Of a DNA stretch of 64,000 nucleotides, positions 1 to 9,717 are shown piece by piece (the stretch's first letter is position 1; each line of letters begins with the position of its first letter). Position numbers and translations under genes: made by a program. The stretch covers positions 1 to 64,000 of the forward strand of contig JAIRYJ010000036.1 in the NCBI GenBank assembly GCA_031267825.1, given 5' to 3'. Below the pieces are notes generated by a model. It had not been told where the DNA came from. It was given only the letters and a program-made list of their open reading frames with translations, and searched no databases. This stretch comes from Bifidobacteriaceae bacterium. Lineage in GTDB: Bacteria > Actinomycetota > Actinomycetes > Actinomycetales > WQXJ01.

Positions 1-1
1 C

Positions 2-292
2 CGACACATGTTGAGCCGCCTAACGATCGATTTGGCGATCATTGGAGCCAATGGTGTGTCACTTGATCGGGGTATGACAACACCTGATCCGGCCGTGGCG
101 GTCATCAAACGGGCAGCCCTTGACGCCTCAATCCGCAGAATCTTCATTGGTGAGCATTCCAAGTTTGGCCGGGCTTCTTTCATGCGTTTCGCTGACGTGG
201 CCGAATTCGAGGTCCTGATCACCGGCCAGGAGCTGCCCAGTTCCAGGGTAAGAGCCTTCAGCGCGGCCGGTTCGGTGTTGCTCCGGGTTTGA
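2..292 (+). CDS. DeoR-family transcriptional regulator, C-terminal part (5' end outside window)
   Basis: The frame is open from base 2, so the gene begins before the window; the ATG at 8 is internal. The visible ~97 residues match the end of the DeoR sugar-phosphate sensor domain, including the stretches 'IIGANGVSLDRGMTTPD' and 'DHSKFGR'-like 'EHSKFGRASFMRFADV'. DeoR proteins have an N-terminal winged helix (not visible here) and a ribose-isomerase-like effector domain that binds a phosphorylated sugar. The gene points toward the mannitol dehydrogenase homologue 147 bp downstream, so it probably controls that polyol/uronate gene; this link is inference from position. Confidence 0.85.
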   Translation, partial: RHMLSRLTIDLAIIGANGVSLDRGMTTPDPAVAVIKRAALDASIRRIFIGEHSKFGRASFMRFADVAEFEVLITGQELPSSRVRAFSAAGSVLLRV

Positions 293-439
293 TCAGGCGG
301 GCCGAGTTTGGGTTGGCTGACCGTTCAAATGGTCATGAACTGGTCGCAATCCGGCCACGAAAACACAAGACTGGGCAGGCCCGCACCTGTTGCAATGAGA
401 TAGCCGAACCGTGCTACCCAATATCTGGAGGTTTCAGCA

Positions 440-1876
440 ATGGGACAGTTGACCAGCCACTCCTACGATCGCTCTGGGCTTGAGCAGGCCATGGTGCACA
501 TCGGTGTGGGCAACTTCCACCGTTCACATCAGGCTACTTACATTGATGATTTGCTTGGTTTAGGGGCGACCGATTGGGCGTATTGGGGTGTCGGTTTGCT
601 GCCGCGTGACCAGTTGATGCGGGACGCTCTGGCGGCTCAAGACTTCCGTTACGCCTTGTTGCGCTATTCGGACGATGCCGCCCCAACGGCTCACGTTGTT
701 AGCTCAATTTTGGGGATGGATTTGGCCCAACAAGACCCGTCGGCTGTGATGGCTCGGTTGACCAGTCCGCGAACCCGTCTGGTTAGCTTGACGGTGACTG
801 AGGGTGGCTACAACCTGTCTGACACGACCGGCGAGTTCGATTCTGATGCGGCTGACATCAAAGCTGACCTGGATCCGGCCGCCCCACCAAAGACTGTTTT
901 CCGCTGGCTAGCTGAATCTTTGAGCCGCCGCCGGGCGGCCGGCACGGCCCCTTACACGGTGGTCAGTTGCGACAATTTGCCAGGCAACGGCCAGGCCGCC
1001 CGGCGGTCTGTGACGGCTTTCGCTGATTTGCTGGAACCGGGTTTGGGCCAGTGGATTGGCGCCAATGTGGCCTTCCCGAATTCAATGGTTGACCGTATTA
1101 CACCCGCCACCAGTGACGATGACCGCCGTCTGATGGCTGAGGAGTTCGGCTGGGCCGACCGCTGGCCGGTTCCGGCTGAACCGTTCCGCCAGTGGGTGTT
1201 GGAGGATTCCTTCCCATCTGGTCGGCCTGCCTTGGAGCGGGCTGGTGTCCAGTTGACCAGCGACGTGACACCTTATGAGGACATCAAACTACGCCTCTTG
1301 AACGGCGCTCATCAGGCGATCGGCCATTTTGGCTTACTGCTAGGTGACCGTTATGTCTCTCAGACGGCCGCCCGCCCGGAAATGATTGACCTGTTGTTGG
1401 CCTATTTCGCTGAAGCTCAACTGACCCTCACCGAGGTGCCCGGCATTGATCTGCCGGACTACTGTGACACGCTGCTGAAACGTTTCAGCAATAGCCACAT
1501 CCGTGACACTAATTCCCGGTTGGCTGAGGACGCTTCGGCCCGCATCCCGAAGTTTGTTTTACCTGTGGTGTTTGACCGTTTGGCGACCGGCGGCGCCGCA
1601 CCGGTGGCCAGCGGAATTGTGGCGGCTTGGGCACACCGCCTCGAATTGGGGCCGGAGGTGGGCGGCCCGGCCTATGACCGGTTAGCTGACCGGTTGTCGA
1701 ACCTGGCCAGGTGTGATGATCTGGCCTTACTGTCTGAGGCGGCGATCTTCGGCGACCTGGCGGCCCAACCTGGTTTCACCCAGCCTTACCTCAACACTCT
1801 GCGGTCTTTACGTTCAGTTGGAGCCGATAGGACCGTGCGGGCACTCAACCACCCCGCCAGCCTTGGCGGCGCTTAG
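440..1876 (+). CDS. Mannitol dehydrogenase-family oxidoreductase (mannitol 2-dehydrogenase or fructuronate reductase type)
   Basis: 478 residues, the usual size of the long-chain mannitol dehydrogenase family, which interconverts a polyol or aldonate and a ketose with NAD(P)H in the cytoplasm. Visible signatures are the N-terminal nucleotide-binding loop IGVGNFHRSHQ (21-31), CDNLPGNG (177-184), FPNSMVDRITP (212-222) and K283-x-x-LLNGAH, whose lysine is the catalytic base in the family. The ATG at 440 has a GGAGG about 10 bases upstream. A DeoR-type regulator lies immediately upstream. Substrate cannot be settled from sequence: D-mannitol/fructose, D-arabinitol and fructuronate/mannonate reductases share these motifs. 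The KDG genes near the other window end would fit fructuronate reduction, but they are 60 kb away. Confidence 0.9.
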   Translation: MGQLTSHSYDRSGLEQAMVHIGVGNFHRSHQATYIDDLLGLGATDWAYWGVGLLPRDQLMRDALAAQDFRYALLRYSDDAAPTAHVVSSILGMDLAQQDPSAVMARLTSPRTRLVSLTVTEGGYNLSDTTGEFDSDAADIKADLDPAAPPKTVFRWLAESLSRRRAAGTAPYTVVSCDNLPGNGQAARRSVTAFADLLEPGLGQWIGANVAFPNSMVDRITPATSDDDRRLMAEEFGWADRWPVPAEPFRQWVLEDSFPSGRPALERAGVQLTSDVTPYEDIKLRLLNGAHQAIGHFGLLLGDRYVSQTAARPEMIDLLLAYFAEAQLTLTEVPGIDLPDYCDTLLKRFSNSHIRDTNSRLAEDASARIPKFVLPVVFDRLATGGAAPVASGIVAAWAHRLELGPEVGGPAYDRLADRLSNLARCDDLALLSEAAIFGDLAAQPGFTQPYLNTLRSLRSVGADRTVRALNHPASLGGA

Positions 1877-1946
1877 TTCAACTATCCGGCGGCCACCTGA
1901 CCGCCAACTCAAACCATCCACCTTTAGTTCACCCTTAGGAGCAACA

Positions 1947-3890
1947 ATGCCGTTATCTGGACAAACACACCCAAATGGTGAGGCCCCGACAACGCCCCGA
2001 AACCGGCCCAAATGGTTCAAGAACCCAGTCATCATGCTGGTCATAGGCTTAGCCTTGAGCTTGATTGGTGGTCTTGGGGCGGGCCTGACAAAATCAAACG
2101 GCGGTTCGGTCAAAGTCACCGACATGCGCTGGGAAAGCGCCTCAGGTTACACCCTGGCTGGCCAGATCTTTGTGCCACCGAACGCCACGAAAGACAATCC
2201 GGCGCCGGCTGTGGCTTGCGCCCACGGCTGGATGTTGAACCGCGAATATCAGGACAAGCTTTTCATTGAGCTGTCACGCCGCGGCTACGTGGTTCTATCA
2301 ATTGACCTTTACGGCCACGGTTGGTCCCAGGACGCGGCCAACAACGAATGGTGGGAAGCGGACGGTTCGAACGGCGCCAACGGCTTGTACGATGCCGTCC
2401 AATTGCTTGCCAGCTTGCCGTATGTTGATTCATCCAAGATTGGCGTGACCGGCAACTCGAATGGTGCGACTGCCTCTAACCTGTCTGTTCTGCTCGACAA
2501 CGAAGCCCCCGAGCAACTCATTTCATCTGTTTTCTTGGTCGTCAACGAACCGCTGGTAAGCCGGGATCAAGCCCTGGTGGCGGCTTATCTGGAGGAAGCC
2601 AACGACGACTTCTACAACCCTTACGGTCAACGTGATGTTGGTTTGGTGGCCGCCAAATATGACGAGGTTTTCAACCGGGTGGTGCTCAAGGACGGCACCA
2701 TCACACCGCCACGTGATTTCATTGATCAGACCGCCGCCCAAGTTTTCTTGTATTACGGCGAAGATCCGGCTGGTCGCCCAGCCCGCCAAGCTGGCACGGT
2801 TTACCAGGATGCGGTTGACGGAACCGAAGCCATGCGGGTGATCTACAACCCGGCGATGATTCACGCCTGGACCCACGATTCGCTGGCCATCGCCCGCCAA
2901 GCCGTCTCCTTCTTTGAGCAGGCCATGCCAGCGCCTAACCCGTTGCCGCCAAGTAACCAGGTGGCCGGCTGGAAAGAGGTCAGCTCGGCGGTCGGCACAG
3001 TGGGCCTGCTGGTGTTCTTTGTGGCGCTGATTCTGGCTTTGTTGAAAGTCGCTCCATTCAACCGTTTGGCGGCCAGCGGCGCGGTATCACCGGTCGCCAC
3101 AACCCGGCGCGGCCGGGTTTGGTTGTGGGCTGGGCTGAGCTGTAGTGCCCTGTTCGCTATGGTGTCATTCCCGCTGGTCTGGGTGGCGGGTGTTTTGACA
3201 CAACCGTCATTCTTCAACCAGCAAGCACCGTTCGTTTTCGCCAACTGGTCACTGTTGAACGGACTGTTCACCATCTTGGTGTTGTTCTTGACTTACCGCC
3301 GCTATTCCCGCCAGCACGGCCTTGATCTGAGGGAACAAGGAGTCACCCTGCCTCGCCGGATACTGGCTTGGACCGCATTGTTAGGGCTGATCAGCGCGGT
3401 GTCAACTTATGGTCTGGTTTTTCTAGTGGACTACTTGTTCAAGACTGATTTCCATATTTGGCTGCTCTTCGGGATCAACGCTTTTGACGCCGACAGGCTG
3501 GTGACAATCCTGAAATACTGGCCGTTCTTGCTGGTCTTCTGGGCGGCCAACTCAGTCGCCATGAACGTCTTCAACTATGTCAAGATTGGTCGGCGAGAAT
3601 GGGTCAACACCTTCTGGATGTGTGTCTTCAACGTGCTCGGTGTGGCGTTGTGGTTTGTCTTCATTTACGCCTACTTCTTCACCACCGGTAACACCCCAAC
3701 TGACTATTTGGCTTGGGGAGTGTCCTCCTGGATTAACTGGCTTTGGCCAATGCTGGTGATTCTGCCTTTGGCGACAGTCGCCGAACGGATCATCTACAAG
3801 GCGACACGTAACCCGTATCTGCCTGCCATCGGCATATCACTGCTAGTCACGGCGATGCTTTGTGCCCGGACACTAACAATGGTTGGCTAA
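1947..3890 (+). CDS. Alpha/beta hydrolase fused to a C-terminal polytopic membrane domain
   Basis: The start at 1947 has AGGAG seven bases upstream; the longer ORF reaching back to 1713 only reads through the end of the previous gene in another frame. The 647-residue product begins with one membrane segment (about 27-48), then an alpha/beta-hydrolase domain with oxyanion stretch AHGW (92-95), nucleophile elbow GNSNGA (S171) and a C-terminal histidine in IHAWTH (306 or 310). From about residue 350 onward it has some eight hydrophobic segments. Topology places the hydrolase domain on the outer face of the membrane (inference). Substrate is unknown: DUF-like membrane peptidases/acyl esterases share this fold. 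It does not look co-transcribed with the downstream convergent gene. Confidence 0.75.
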   Translation: MPLSGQTHPNGEAPTTPRNRPKWFKNPVIMLVIGLALSLIGGLGAGLTKSNGGSVKVTDMRWESASGYTLAGQIFVPPNATKDNPAPAVACAHGWMLNREYQDKLFIELSRRGYVVLSIDLYGHGWSQDAANNEWWEADGSNGANGLYDAVQLLASLPYVDSSKIGVTGNSNGATASNLSVLLDNEAPEQLISSVFLVVNEPLVSRDQALVAAYLEEANDDFYNPYGQRDVGLVAAKYDEVFNRVVLKDGTITPPRDFIDQTAAQVFLYYGEDPAGRPARQAGTVYQDAVDGTEAMRVIYNPAMIHAWTHDSLAIARQAVSFFEQAMPAPNPLPPSNQVAGWKEVSSAVGTVGLLVFFVALILALLKVAPFNRLAASGAVSPVATTRRGRVWLWAGLSCSALFAMVSFPLVWVAGVLTQPSFFNQQAPFVFANWSLLNGLFTILVLFLTYRRYSRQHGLDLREQGVTLPRRILAWTALLGLISAVSTYGLVFLVDYLFKTDFHIWLLFGINAFDADRLVTILKYWPFLLVFWAANSVAMNVFNYVKIGRREWVNTFWMCVFNVLGVALWFVFIYAYFFTTGNTPTDYLAWGVSSWINWLWPMLVILPLATVAERIIYKATRNPYLPAIGISLLVTAMLCARTLTMVG

Positions 3891-3920
3891 GGGCCGCGTC
3901 CGTCTTTTGCCTCGATAGAC

Positions 3921-4535
3921 CTAGACGGCTTTCGGTAAGGCGTCCCAACCACCCGGCGAACGGTTCGCCTCAGCCGCCGCCAACAAACCAACAACCGCTG
4001 TCGGTGAACGCAACGCACCAGCCATGACCAGACGCACCGCCTGGTCCAGTTCAAGCCAAACTGGTACCAGGCGGGCTTCCTCATCGGTCCGTTCGAACCG
4101 TCCATCAGATGAAGCGGGCCTGAGATCACGGGCCAAGAAAATCTCAATCACCTCAGAGGCACCGCCAGGACTCGAATTGAACGTCAACAAGCGGCGCCAA
4201 TCGGAGGCTTCCAGGTCGGCTTCTTCCCACAGTTCCCGCTGAGCCGCTGTCACAGCCGGTTCACCTGGCAAATCAAGCAAACCAGCGGGCGGTTCCCACA
4301 GTTCAGCTCTAGCTGGGTGACGGTATTGTCGCTGTAACAGAACCCGACCCGCCGGATCAGCCGCGATGACCGCCACCGCGCCAGGGTGGCGGACATATTC
4401 GCGGCGCACTGTGGTGCCGGAAGGTAGCTGGACGGCATCGGCCACTACGTCCCAAATCCGTCCCCGGAAAACCACCTCTGACCGCACCACCGGAAAGTTG
4501 ACGGGCTGATCGCTGATGATCGGGGCCTGATTCAC
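3921..4535 (-). CDS. NUDIX hydrolase, ADP-ribose pyrophosphatase type
   Basis: 204 residues with a NUDIX box containing [20 protein letters not shown]: the glutamate eight positions before RE and the EE pair that bind metal are present, while the usual Gly after EE is Asp. The preceding PPAGLLD is typical of ADP-ribose/sugar-nucleotide pyrophosphatases, which cleave ADP-ribose to AMP and ribose 5-phosphate. It starts with GTG in a 4-nt GTGA overlap with the pyrG stop codon, so it is translationally coupled to pyrG. The pair pyrG-NUDIX is conserved in actinobacteria (for example Rv1699-Rv1700). The usual next gene, xerD, is absent; a convergent gene follows 30 bp away. Confidence 0.9.
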   Translation of the reverse strand: MNQAPIISDQPVNFPVVRSEVVFRGRIWDVVADAVQLPSGTTVRREYVRHPGAVAVIAADPAGRVLLQRQYRHPARAELWEPPAGLLDLPGEPAVTAAQRELWEEADLEASDWRRLLTFNSSPGGASEVIEIFLARDLRPASSDGRFERTDEEARLVPVWLELDQAVRLVMAGALRSPTAVVGLLAAAEANRSPGGWDALPKAV

Positions 4536-6214
4536 GCCTCAACCTCCAACAGACGGCCCTCCGCTTGACATGACAAGGCCGCCCCGATCAAACCAGCGAA
4601 TAGCGGATGGGCCCGGGTTGGGCGGGACTTGAACTCTGGGTGAGCTTGGGTGGCGACATAGTAAGGATGGATGGCGGTGTCTAGTTCAATGAACTCAACC
4701 AGCGAACGGTCCGGTGACTGCCCGGAAACTCTCAAGCCGGCCGCTTCAAGTCGGGTACGGTAAGCGTTGTTGACCTCGTAACGGTGACGGTGGCGTTCAG
4801 CCACCCGGGTGGTGCCGTAGGCCCGGGCGACCAGCGAATCTGGCACAAGTTCAGCCGGGTAGGAGCCGAGCCGCATGGTGCCGCCCAGGTCGCCATGGCC
4901 GGCGATGATTTGGCGTTGTTCGTCCATCGCGGCGACTACCGGGTCGGGTGTTTCAGGATCAAATTCGGCCGATGCCGCCCGTTCAATTCCCAGCACATGG
5001 CGGGCGAACTCGATCACCATGCATTGCAAGCCAAGACACAAACCCAAAGCTGGCAGACCGTTCTCCCGAGCGAACCGCAAAGCGCCGAGCTTGCCTTCGA
5101 TCCCCCGGATACCGAACCCGCCGGGCACCACAATCGCATCGACCTCAGCTAAAGCCTCACGCGCGCCGGACGGTGTTTCGCAAGTATCGGACGCCACCCA
5201 ACGGATATTGACCCGGGTGTTGTGGTGGAATCCGCCCGCCCTGAGGGCTTCACAAACTGACAGGTAGGCGTCCGGCAGGTCGATATATTTGCCCACCAAG
5301 GCGACAGTCACATCGTGGGCCGGATGATGGACGCGTTCCAACAACCGTCCCCAATCGGTCCAGTCAACGTCCCGGAAAGGCAAACCAAGGCGTTGAATGA
5401 CATAAGCGTCAAGCCCACCAGAATGCAAGACCTTCGGGATATCGTAAATTGATTCCGCGTCAGCGCAGGTCACAACCGCTTGGCGGTCAACGTCACACAT
5501 CAAGGCGATCTTGTCACGAATACTTGACGGCAAGTCACGGTCAGCTCGGCAAACAATCGCGTCCGGCTGGATACCAATGTTGCGTAAGGCGGCGACTGAA
5601 TGCTGTGTTGGTTTGGTTTTGAGTTCCTTTGACGGGCCAATGAATGGCACCAGTGAAACGTGGCAGAAGAAGCAGTTGGCTCGTCCGACTTCTTGGCGTA
5701 CCTGACGGGCGGCTTCCAGGAACGGCAGTGACTCGATGTCACCGACTGTGCCGCCGATCTCAGTGATGATGACATCAACCTGGTCGCTTTCTTGGGCCCG
5801 CATCCGGCGTTTGATCTCATTGGTGATGTGTGGAATGACCTGTACCGTCTCACCTTGGAAATCACCTTGCCGTTCACGATCTATCACCCTCTGGTAAACC
5901 TGGCCGGTGGTGACATTAGCGGCGGCCGATAGTGGCACATCAAGGAACCGCTCATAGTGGCCAATGTCGAGGTCGGTTTCGGCTCCGTCATCGGTTACGA
6001 AAACCTCACCATGCTGGAACGGATCCATTGTTCCGGGGTCAACGTTAAGATACGGGTCAAGCTTCTGCATTGTCACACTTAAACCGCGTGACCTGAGCAA
6101 TTGCCCTAGAGAAGAGGCGGTCAGCCCCTTTCCTAAGGAGGAGGCGACTCCCCCAGTGACGAAGATATGCCGGACCCCTGGAAGCGCCTCATCGCGGAGG
6201 CTCACGCGTTGCAT
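4532..6214 (-). CDS. pyrG: CTP synthase
   Basis: 560 residues. Converts UTP to CTP with ATP and glutamine, the last step of pyrimidine nucleotide synthesis. The N-terminal synthase domain opens with the P-loop-like [10 protein letters not shown]; the C-terminal class I glutamine amidotransferase domain shows the oxyanion loop PGGFGIRG, the nucleophile in GLCLGLQ (C393 from the ATG) and the HPEF pair (H525, E527). I place the start at the ATG 6214 rather than the adjacent GTG 6217, because AGAAG lies six bases upstream. It lies 75 bp after coaE on the same strand and overlaps the NUDIX gene by 4 nt. Confidence 0.97.
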   Translation of the reverse strand: MQRVSLRDEALPGVRHIFVTGGVASSLGKGLTASSLGQLLRSRGLSVTMQKLDPYLNVDPGTMDPFQHGEVFVTDDGAETDLDIGHYERFLDVPLSAAANVTTGQVYQRVIDRERQGDFQGETVQVIPHITNEIKRRMRAQESDQVDVIITEIGGTVGDIESLPFLEAARQVRQEVGRANCFFCHVSLVPFIGPSKELKTKPTQHSVAALRNIGIQPDAIVCRADRDLPSSIRDKIALMCDVDRQAVVTCADAESIYDIPKVLHSGGLDAYVIQRLGLPFRDVDWTDWGRLLERVHHPAHDVTVALVGKYIDLPDAYLSVCEALRAGGFHHNTRVNIRWVASDTCETPSGAREALAEVDAIVVPGGFGIRGIEGKLGALRFARENGLPALGLCLGLQCMVIEFARHVLGIERAASAEFDPETPDPVVAAMDEQRQIIAGHGDLGGTMRLGSYPAELVPDSLVARAYGTTRVAERHRHRYEVNNAYRTRLEAAGLRVSGQSPDRSLVEFIELDTAIHPYYVATQAHPEFKSRPTRAHPLFAGLIGAALSCQAEGRLLEVEA

Positions 6215-6292
6215 CACGGGCTTCTAGTCTAACGGGCCTGTCTTGGCGACTAGCTGAACCTGGCCGCGTTTCGTCCAACTAGCACTCAATCC

Positions 6293-6886
6293 TCAGCCGG
6301 CCAGCCGAGGAATCAGCCGTCGGCGGGTTTCATCTAAGAGGTGACTGACATCCTTTGAACCGTCCAAAACAATGTCCGCCACAGCTTCGCGTCGGCGATC
6401 GCTGGCTTGGGCGGCCAGCCGGGAGCGGGCCTGGTCGAGGCTGTAGCCGCGGGCCACGGCCCGGCCCAGACGGACCTCTTCTGGCGCGGAAACTGTCACC
6501 ACCAGGTCATAGTCACCGGCTCGGCCGGTCTCCACCAGTAACGGAATGTCCACTATGGTGGCGCTTCGGCCGGCCAAGCTGGCCGATTCAAGGGCCGCCT
6601 GGGTAGCTTGGCGGACCACTGGATGAATGATCGATTCGAGGAGCCGCCTTAGTGACGGGTCCCGGAACACGATCCGGGCTAGTTCGGCCCGTTTGAGCTG
6701 GCCGTCCGGCCGGATGATTGACGCGCCGAAGGCTCGCGCAATTTCAGCCAGACAAGCTGTGCCAGGTGCGGTCGCTAAACGGGCTAGTTCATCTGAATCG
6801 ACCACGTTGAAACCCGCGTCACGCAAATATCCGGCGACAGTTGACTTACCCGCTGCCAGACCACCGGTCAGTGCCACCCTTAACAC
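6293..6886 (-). CDS. coaE: Dephospho-CoA kinase
   Basis: 197 residues, normal length. Phosphorylates the ribose 3'-hydroxyl of dephospho-CoA, the last step of CoA synthesis. The P-loop GGLAAGKST is at 8-16 and DSDELAR follows at about 31, as in the family; a DxxLL-type stretch VDIPLLVETG lies near 113-122. The fused C-terminal GrpB/UPF0157 domain found in some actinobacterial CoaE proteins is absent. It starts with GTG, 15 bp downstream of rpsA, and the order rpsA-coaE is widespread in actinobacteria. Confidence 0.96.
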   Translation of the reverse strand: MLRVALTGGLAAGKSTVAGYLRDAGFNVVDSDELARLATAPGTACLAEIARAFGASIIRPDGQLKRAELARIVFRDPSLRRLLESIIHPVVRQATQAALESASLAGRSATIVDIPLLVETGRAGDYDLVVTVSAPEEVRLGRAVARGYSLDQARSRLAAQASDRRREAVADIVLDGSKDVSHLLDETRRRLIPRLAG

Positions 6887-6901
6887 TGTGCCGGTATCAA
6901 A

Positions 6902-8374
6902 TCAGTTGCTGGTCAGTTTCTCACGCAGGGCGGCCAAGGCCTCATCAGAAGCCAAGGTGCCACTGGCGCTACCAGGATCTGAAGAGTAGTTGGATTGGCT
7001 GCTTGAATCGCCGGCCGCGTCTTGATCCGCCCGCCGGGCGCTTTGAACCTGGGATTTGTGAGCTTGCCAGGCGGCCAGAGCGTCAGCGTAGGCCTTCTCC
7101 CAAGCTTCCCGCTCAGCTTCGAAGCCTTCCATCCAATCGTTCGTCACCGGGTCAAAGCCGTCCGGATACTTGTAGTTGCCGTCGTCATCGTATTGATTGG
7201 CCAGGCCGTAAAGCGCCGGATCGAAGGTTGAATCGTCACCGTCTGGGTCAACACCCTCATTGGCTTGCTTGAGGGACAGCGAAATGCGCCGCCGCTCCAA
7301 GTCAATATCGATCACCTTGACGAAGACTGTTTCACCGACTTTGACGACTTGCTCTGGCTGTTCAATGTGGCGCACCGCCAGTTCGGAGATGTGCACCAGG
7401 CCTTCAATACCGTCCTCAACTGATACGAAAGCCCCGAACGGTACCAGTTTGGTCACTTGGCCAGGCACAACCTGACCAATGGCGTGGGTCCGGGCGAACA
7501 ATTGCCAGGGGTCTTCCTGGGTGGCTTTGAGTGACAGTGAAACCCGCTCGCGGTCCAGTTCAACGGACAAAACCTCAACCGTCACTTCCTGGCCAACTTT
7601 GACAACTTCATCTGGGTGGTCAATGTGCTTCCAGGACAGCTCTGAGACGTGAACCAGGCCGTCAACTCCGCCCAGATCAACGAACGCGCCAAAGTTGACA
7701 ATCGATGAAACCACACCGGTGCGAACTTGGCCTTCTTTGAGTTGCGCCAAGAAAGTCGAACGGACCTCGGATTGGGTTTGTTCAAGCCACGACCGGCGTG
7801 ACAAGACCACATTGTTGCGTGACTTGTCCAGTTCAATGATCTTGGCGTCAAGCTCTTGGCCAACATATGGCTGCAAGTCACGTACGCGGCGCATCTCAAC
7901 CAGTGAGGCTGGTAGGAAACCACGCAGCCCAATATCAACTATCAAGCCACCCTTGACCACTTCGATGACGGTGCCGGTGACAACACCATCAGCCGCCTTG
8001 ATCTTCTCAATCGCACCCCAGGCGCGTTCATATTGGGCCCGCTTCTTCGACAAGATGAGGCGGCCTTCTTTGTCCTCTTTGGTCAGGACAAGGGCTTCGA
8101 TACGGTCCCCGACTGAGACGATCTCAGATGGGTCAATATCGTGCTTGATGGAAAGTTCACGCGAGGGGATGACACCTTCGGTTTTGTAGCCGATGTCGAG
8201 CAAGACCTCATCGCGGTCAACCTTGACCACGGTGCCTTCTACGATGTCGCCATCGTTGAAGTATTTGATCGTGCCGTCGATGGCTGCTAGTAGATCCTCG
8301 CTAGTGCCGATGTCGTTTACGGCGACTTCCGGGACGGGGGCTTCGGACACTGGTGCTGGTAGAGAAGTGGACAT
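6902..8374 (-). CDS. rpsA: 30S ribosomal protein S1
   Basis: 490 residues with four S1/OB-fold repeats between about residues 40 and 375, each recognisable by G-x-V..VDIG..GF/GLVHISEL-type motifs (for example GVDGLVHVSELSW and GIEGLVHISEL). S1 binds mRNA and helps start translation on the 30S subunit. The C-terminal ~100 residues are acidic and then low complexity (D/S/A/Q rich). This four-domain form is the usual actinobacterial S1, shorter than the six-domain E. coli protein. A 265-bp space upstream, shared divergently with the ROK kinase, must hold both promoters; no clear Shine-Dalgarno precedes the ATG. Confidence 0.97.
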   Translation of the reverse strand: MSTSLPAPVSEAPVPEVAVNDIGTSEDLLAAIDGTIKYFNDGDIVEGTVVKVDRDEVLLDIGYKTEGVIPSRELSIKHDIDPSEIVSVGDRIEALVLTKEDKEGRLILSKKRAQYERAWGAIEKIKAADGVVTGTVIEVVKGGLIVDIGLRGFLPASLVEMRRVRDLQPYVGQELDAKIIELDKSRNNVVLSRRSWLEQTQSEVRSTFLAQLKEGQVRTGVVSSIVNFGAFVDLGGVDGLVHVSELSWKHIDHPDEVVKVGQEVTVEVLSVELDRERVSLSLKATQEDPWQLFARTHAIGQVVPGQVTKLVPFGAFVSVEDGIEGLVHISELAVRHIEQPEQVVKVGETVFVKVIDIDLERRRISLSLKQANEGVDPDGDDSTFDPALYGLANQYDDDGNYKYPDGFDPVTNDWMEGFEAEREAWEKAYADALAAWQAHKSQVQSARRADQDAAGDSSSQSNYSSDPGSASGTLASDEALAALREKLTSN

Positions 8375-8562
8375 ATAGGATTAGACTCGTTAACTGTTGC
8401 CGGATATTGTCACGCCAACGAACAGCCCTAAAACCGGTCCGATGGCTTGAACACAGTACCATTCGCCACCGGCACCAAAGGCCCTTGCGGCCAAACCGTA
8501 ATCAGTTCGATATCAAGTACCGCGTCCTTGACCACTAGCGGACCGACTTGGCCGCCAAGACA

Positions 8563-8578
8563 AGGCCCGTCAGGGCCT
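8563..8578. other. Short hairpin in the divergent rpsA / ROK kinase promoter region
   Basis: AGGCCC-GTCA-GGGCCT, a 6-bp perfect stem with a 4-nt loop, lies in the 265-bp gap between the divergent starts of rpsA (8374) and the ROK kinase (8649). It could be an operator or a leader structure of the ROK mRNA. No clear -35/-10 pair was identified in this gap. Function is unassigned. Confidence 0.3.
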
Positions 8579-8648
8579 AAGCGGCGGGCAGTAATCTAAC
8601 TGAGGCGCTCCCCGGCGTCATTAGTTTCCTCTACGACAGGTGGCAAGC

Positions 8649-9569
8649 ATGCTGGTTCCAGCTATCGACCTTGGTGGCACCTATATTAAGGGTGCGTTGG
8701 TCAGCCCGGCTGGTGCGGTTAGCTTTCCGCGAACCGTCCCGACCAGACCAGGCGACGGCCACCAAGCCCTGGCCGAGCGGCTAATCGAACTTGGCCGCCT
8801 CCTGGTCAACCAGGCCGCCTTGGTCAACCGATCAGCTCCCCAAGTCATCGGTGTGGCCGTACCTGGTCTGGTTGACACCGAGAGAGGCGTTGTCCGCCAG
8901 GCCGCCAATCTGGGTTGGGCGGACTATCCGGTGGGCCAGATATTAACTGAAGCGATCGGCTGCCCGGTGGCGATCGGACACGATGTGACTCAAGCCGCCC
9001 TGGCGGAACATCGCTTCGGCGCCGCCGCCGGCGCCGAACTGGCGATTGTCGCGCCAATCGGTACTGGCATCGCGGCTTGCGTCATATATCAAGGCCAAGC
9101 CATCCGCGGAGCCCATGGTGGGATTGTTGAACTGGGTCATCTGCCACTGGCTGGCTGGGATTTACCCTGCGGTTGTGGTGGTCAGGGCTGTGTTGAACGG
9201 GTCGGTTCAGCTTCAGCTATAGCCCGGCGTTACGCCGCTCTCAGCCAAACCGCCGGGCGGACCGGACAGCTTGATTTCAGTGCTGAACAGGTAGCTCAGA
9301 TGGCTGAACAAGGCGATGAGTTAGCCCGGAAGGTCTGGCAAGACGCGATCGACGCGATCGCGGCCGGGCTGACAACGTTGATCACGGTTTTCGACCCGGA
9401 ACGGATCGTGATTGGTGGTGGCCTGTCGCAAAGCGGTGAACAGTTACTTGGCCCACTGCGCCGCGAACTGGCCGACAGGCTGACCTTTCAGGTCATGCCG
9501 CAAGTGGTGGCGACAACTTTGGGGCCACAAGCTGGGGTGATTGGTGCCGCCATGGTGGCTGGGCTGTAA
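8649..9569 (+). CDS. ROK-family sugar kinase (glucokinase-like)
   Basis: 306 residues from the ATG at 8649, chosen over the GTG at 8640 because AGGTGG sits five bases before it. The N-terminal ATP-binding loop AIDLGGTYIKGAL, the GHD catalytic aspartate region (about D112), ELGHLPL and the ROK zinc motif CGCGGQGC (174-181) are all present. ROK kinases phosphorylate glucose or other hexoses with ATP in the cytoplasm; there is no N-terminal DNA-binding domain, so this is an enzyme and not a repressor. It is convergent with pfkA, and pyk lies nearby, so a glucokinase role is likely but not proven. Confidence 0.88.
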   Translation: MLVPAIDLGGTYIKGALVSPAGAVSFPRTVPTRPGDGHQALAERLIELGRLLVNQAALVNRSAPQVIGVAVPGLVDTERGVVRQAANLGWADYPVGQILTEAIGCPVAIGHDVTQAALAEHRFGAAAGAELAIVAPIGTGIAACVIYQGQAIRGAHGGIVELGHLPLAGWDLPCGCGGQGCVERVGSASAIARRYAALSQTAGRTGQLDFSAEQVAQMAEQGDELARKVWQDAIDAIAAGLTTLITVFDPERIVIGGGLSQSGEQLLGPLRRELADRLTFQVMPQVVATTLGPQAGVIGAAMVAGL

Positions 9570-9593
9570 CCAGACCCACTGCCCAAGCTGACG

Positions 9594-9650
9594 CGGCGGA
9601 CTAACCCAAGCGGGCGGCATCGTCCACCAGCGCAAGGCAGGGTGCCTCAA
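9594..9650. repeat. Direct repeat copy 1 of the pfkA 3' end
   Basis: About 57 bases in the ROK/pfkA intergenic space that match 9659-9717. The first ~24 bases (CGGCGGACTAACCCAAGCGG...) are identical, and the rest keep the pattern GTCCAnCA.CnCAAGGC.nGG.nnCCTCAA. Copy 1 is non-coding and resembles a decayed duplicate of the last codons of pfkA. Confidence 0.7.
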
Positions 9651-9658
9651 ACACGACC

Positions 9659-9717
9659 CGGCGGACTAACCCAAGCGGGCGGGAAGGTCCATCACCACAA
9701 GGCGCGGGCAACCTCAA
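9659..9717. repeat. Direct repeat copy 2, overlapping the pfkA 3' end
   Basis: Second copy of the 57-59 bp tandem repeat. Its distal half is the end of pfkA (the stop codon is at 9692-9694), and its proximal half is the spacer beyond the stop codon. Confidence 0.7.

Noticed and set aside
1713-1946. Extension of the hydrolase ORF back into the mannitol dehydrogenase gene
   Set aside because: It overlaps a well-supported gene in another frame, and the ATG at 1947 has a good AGGAG.
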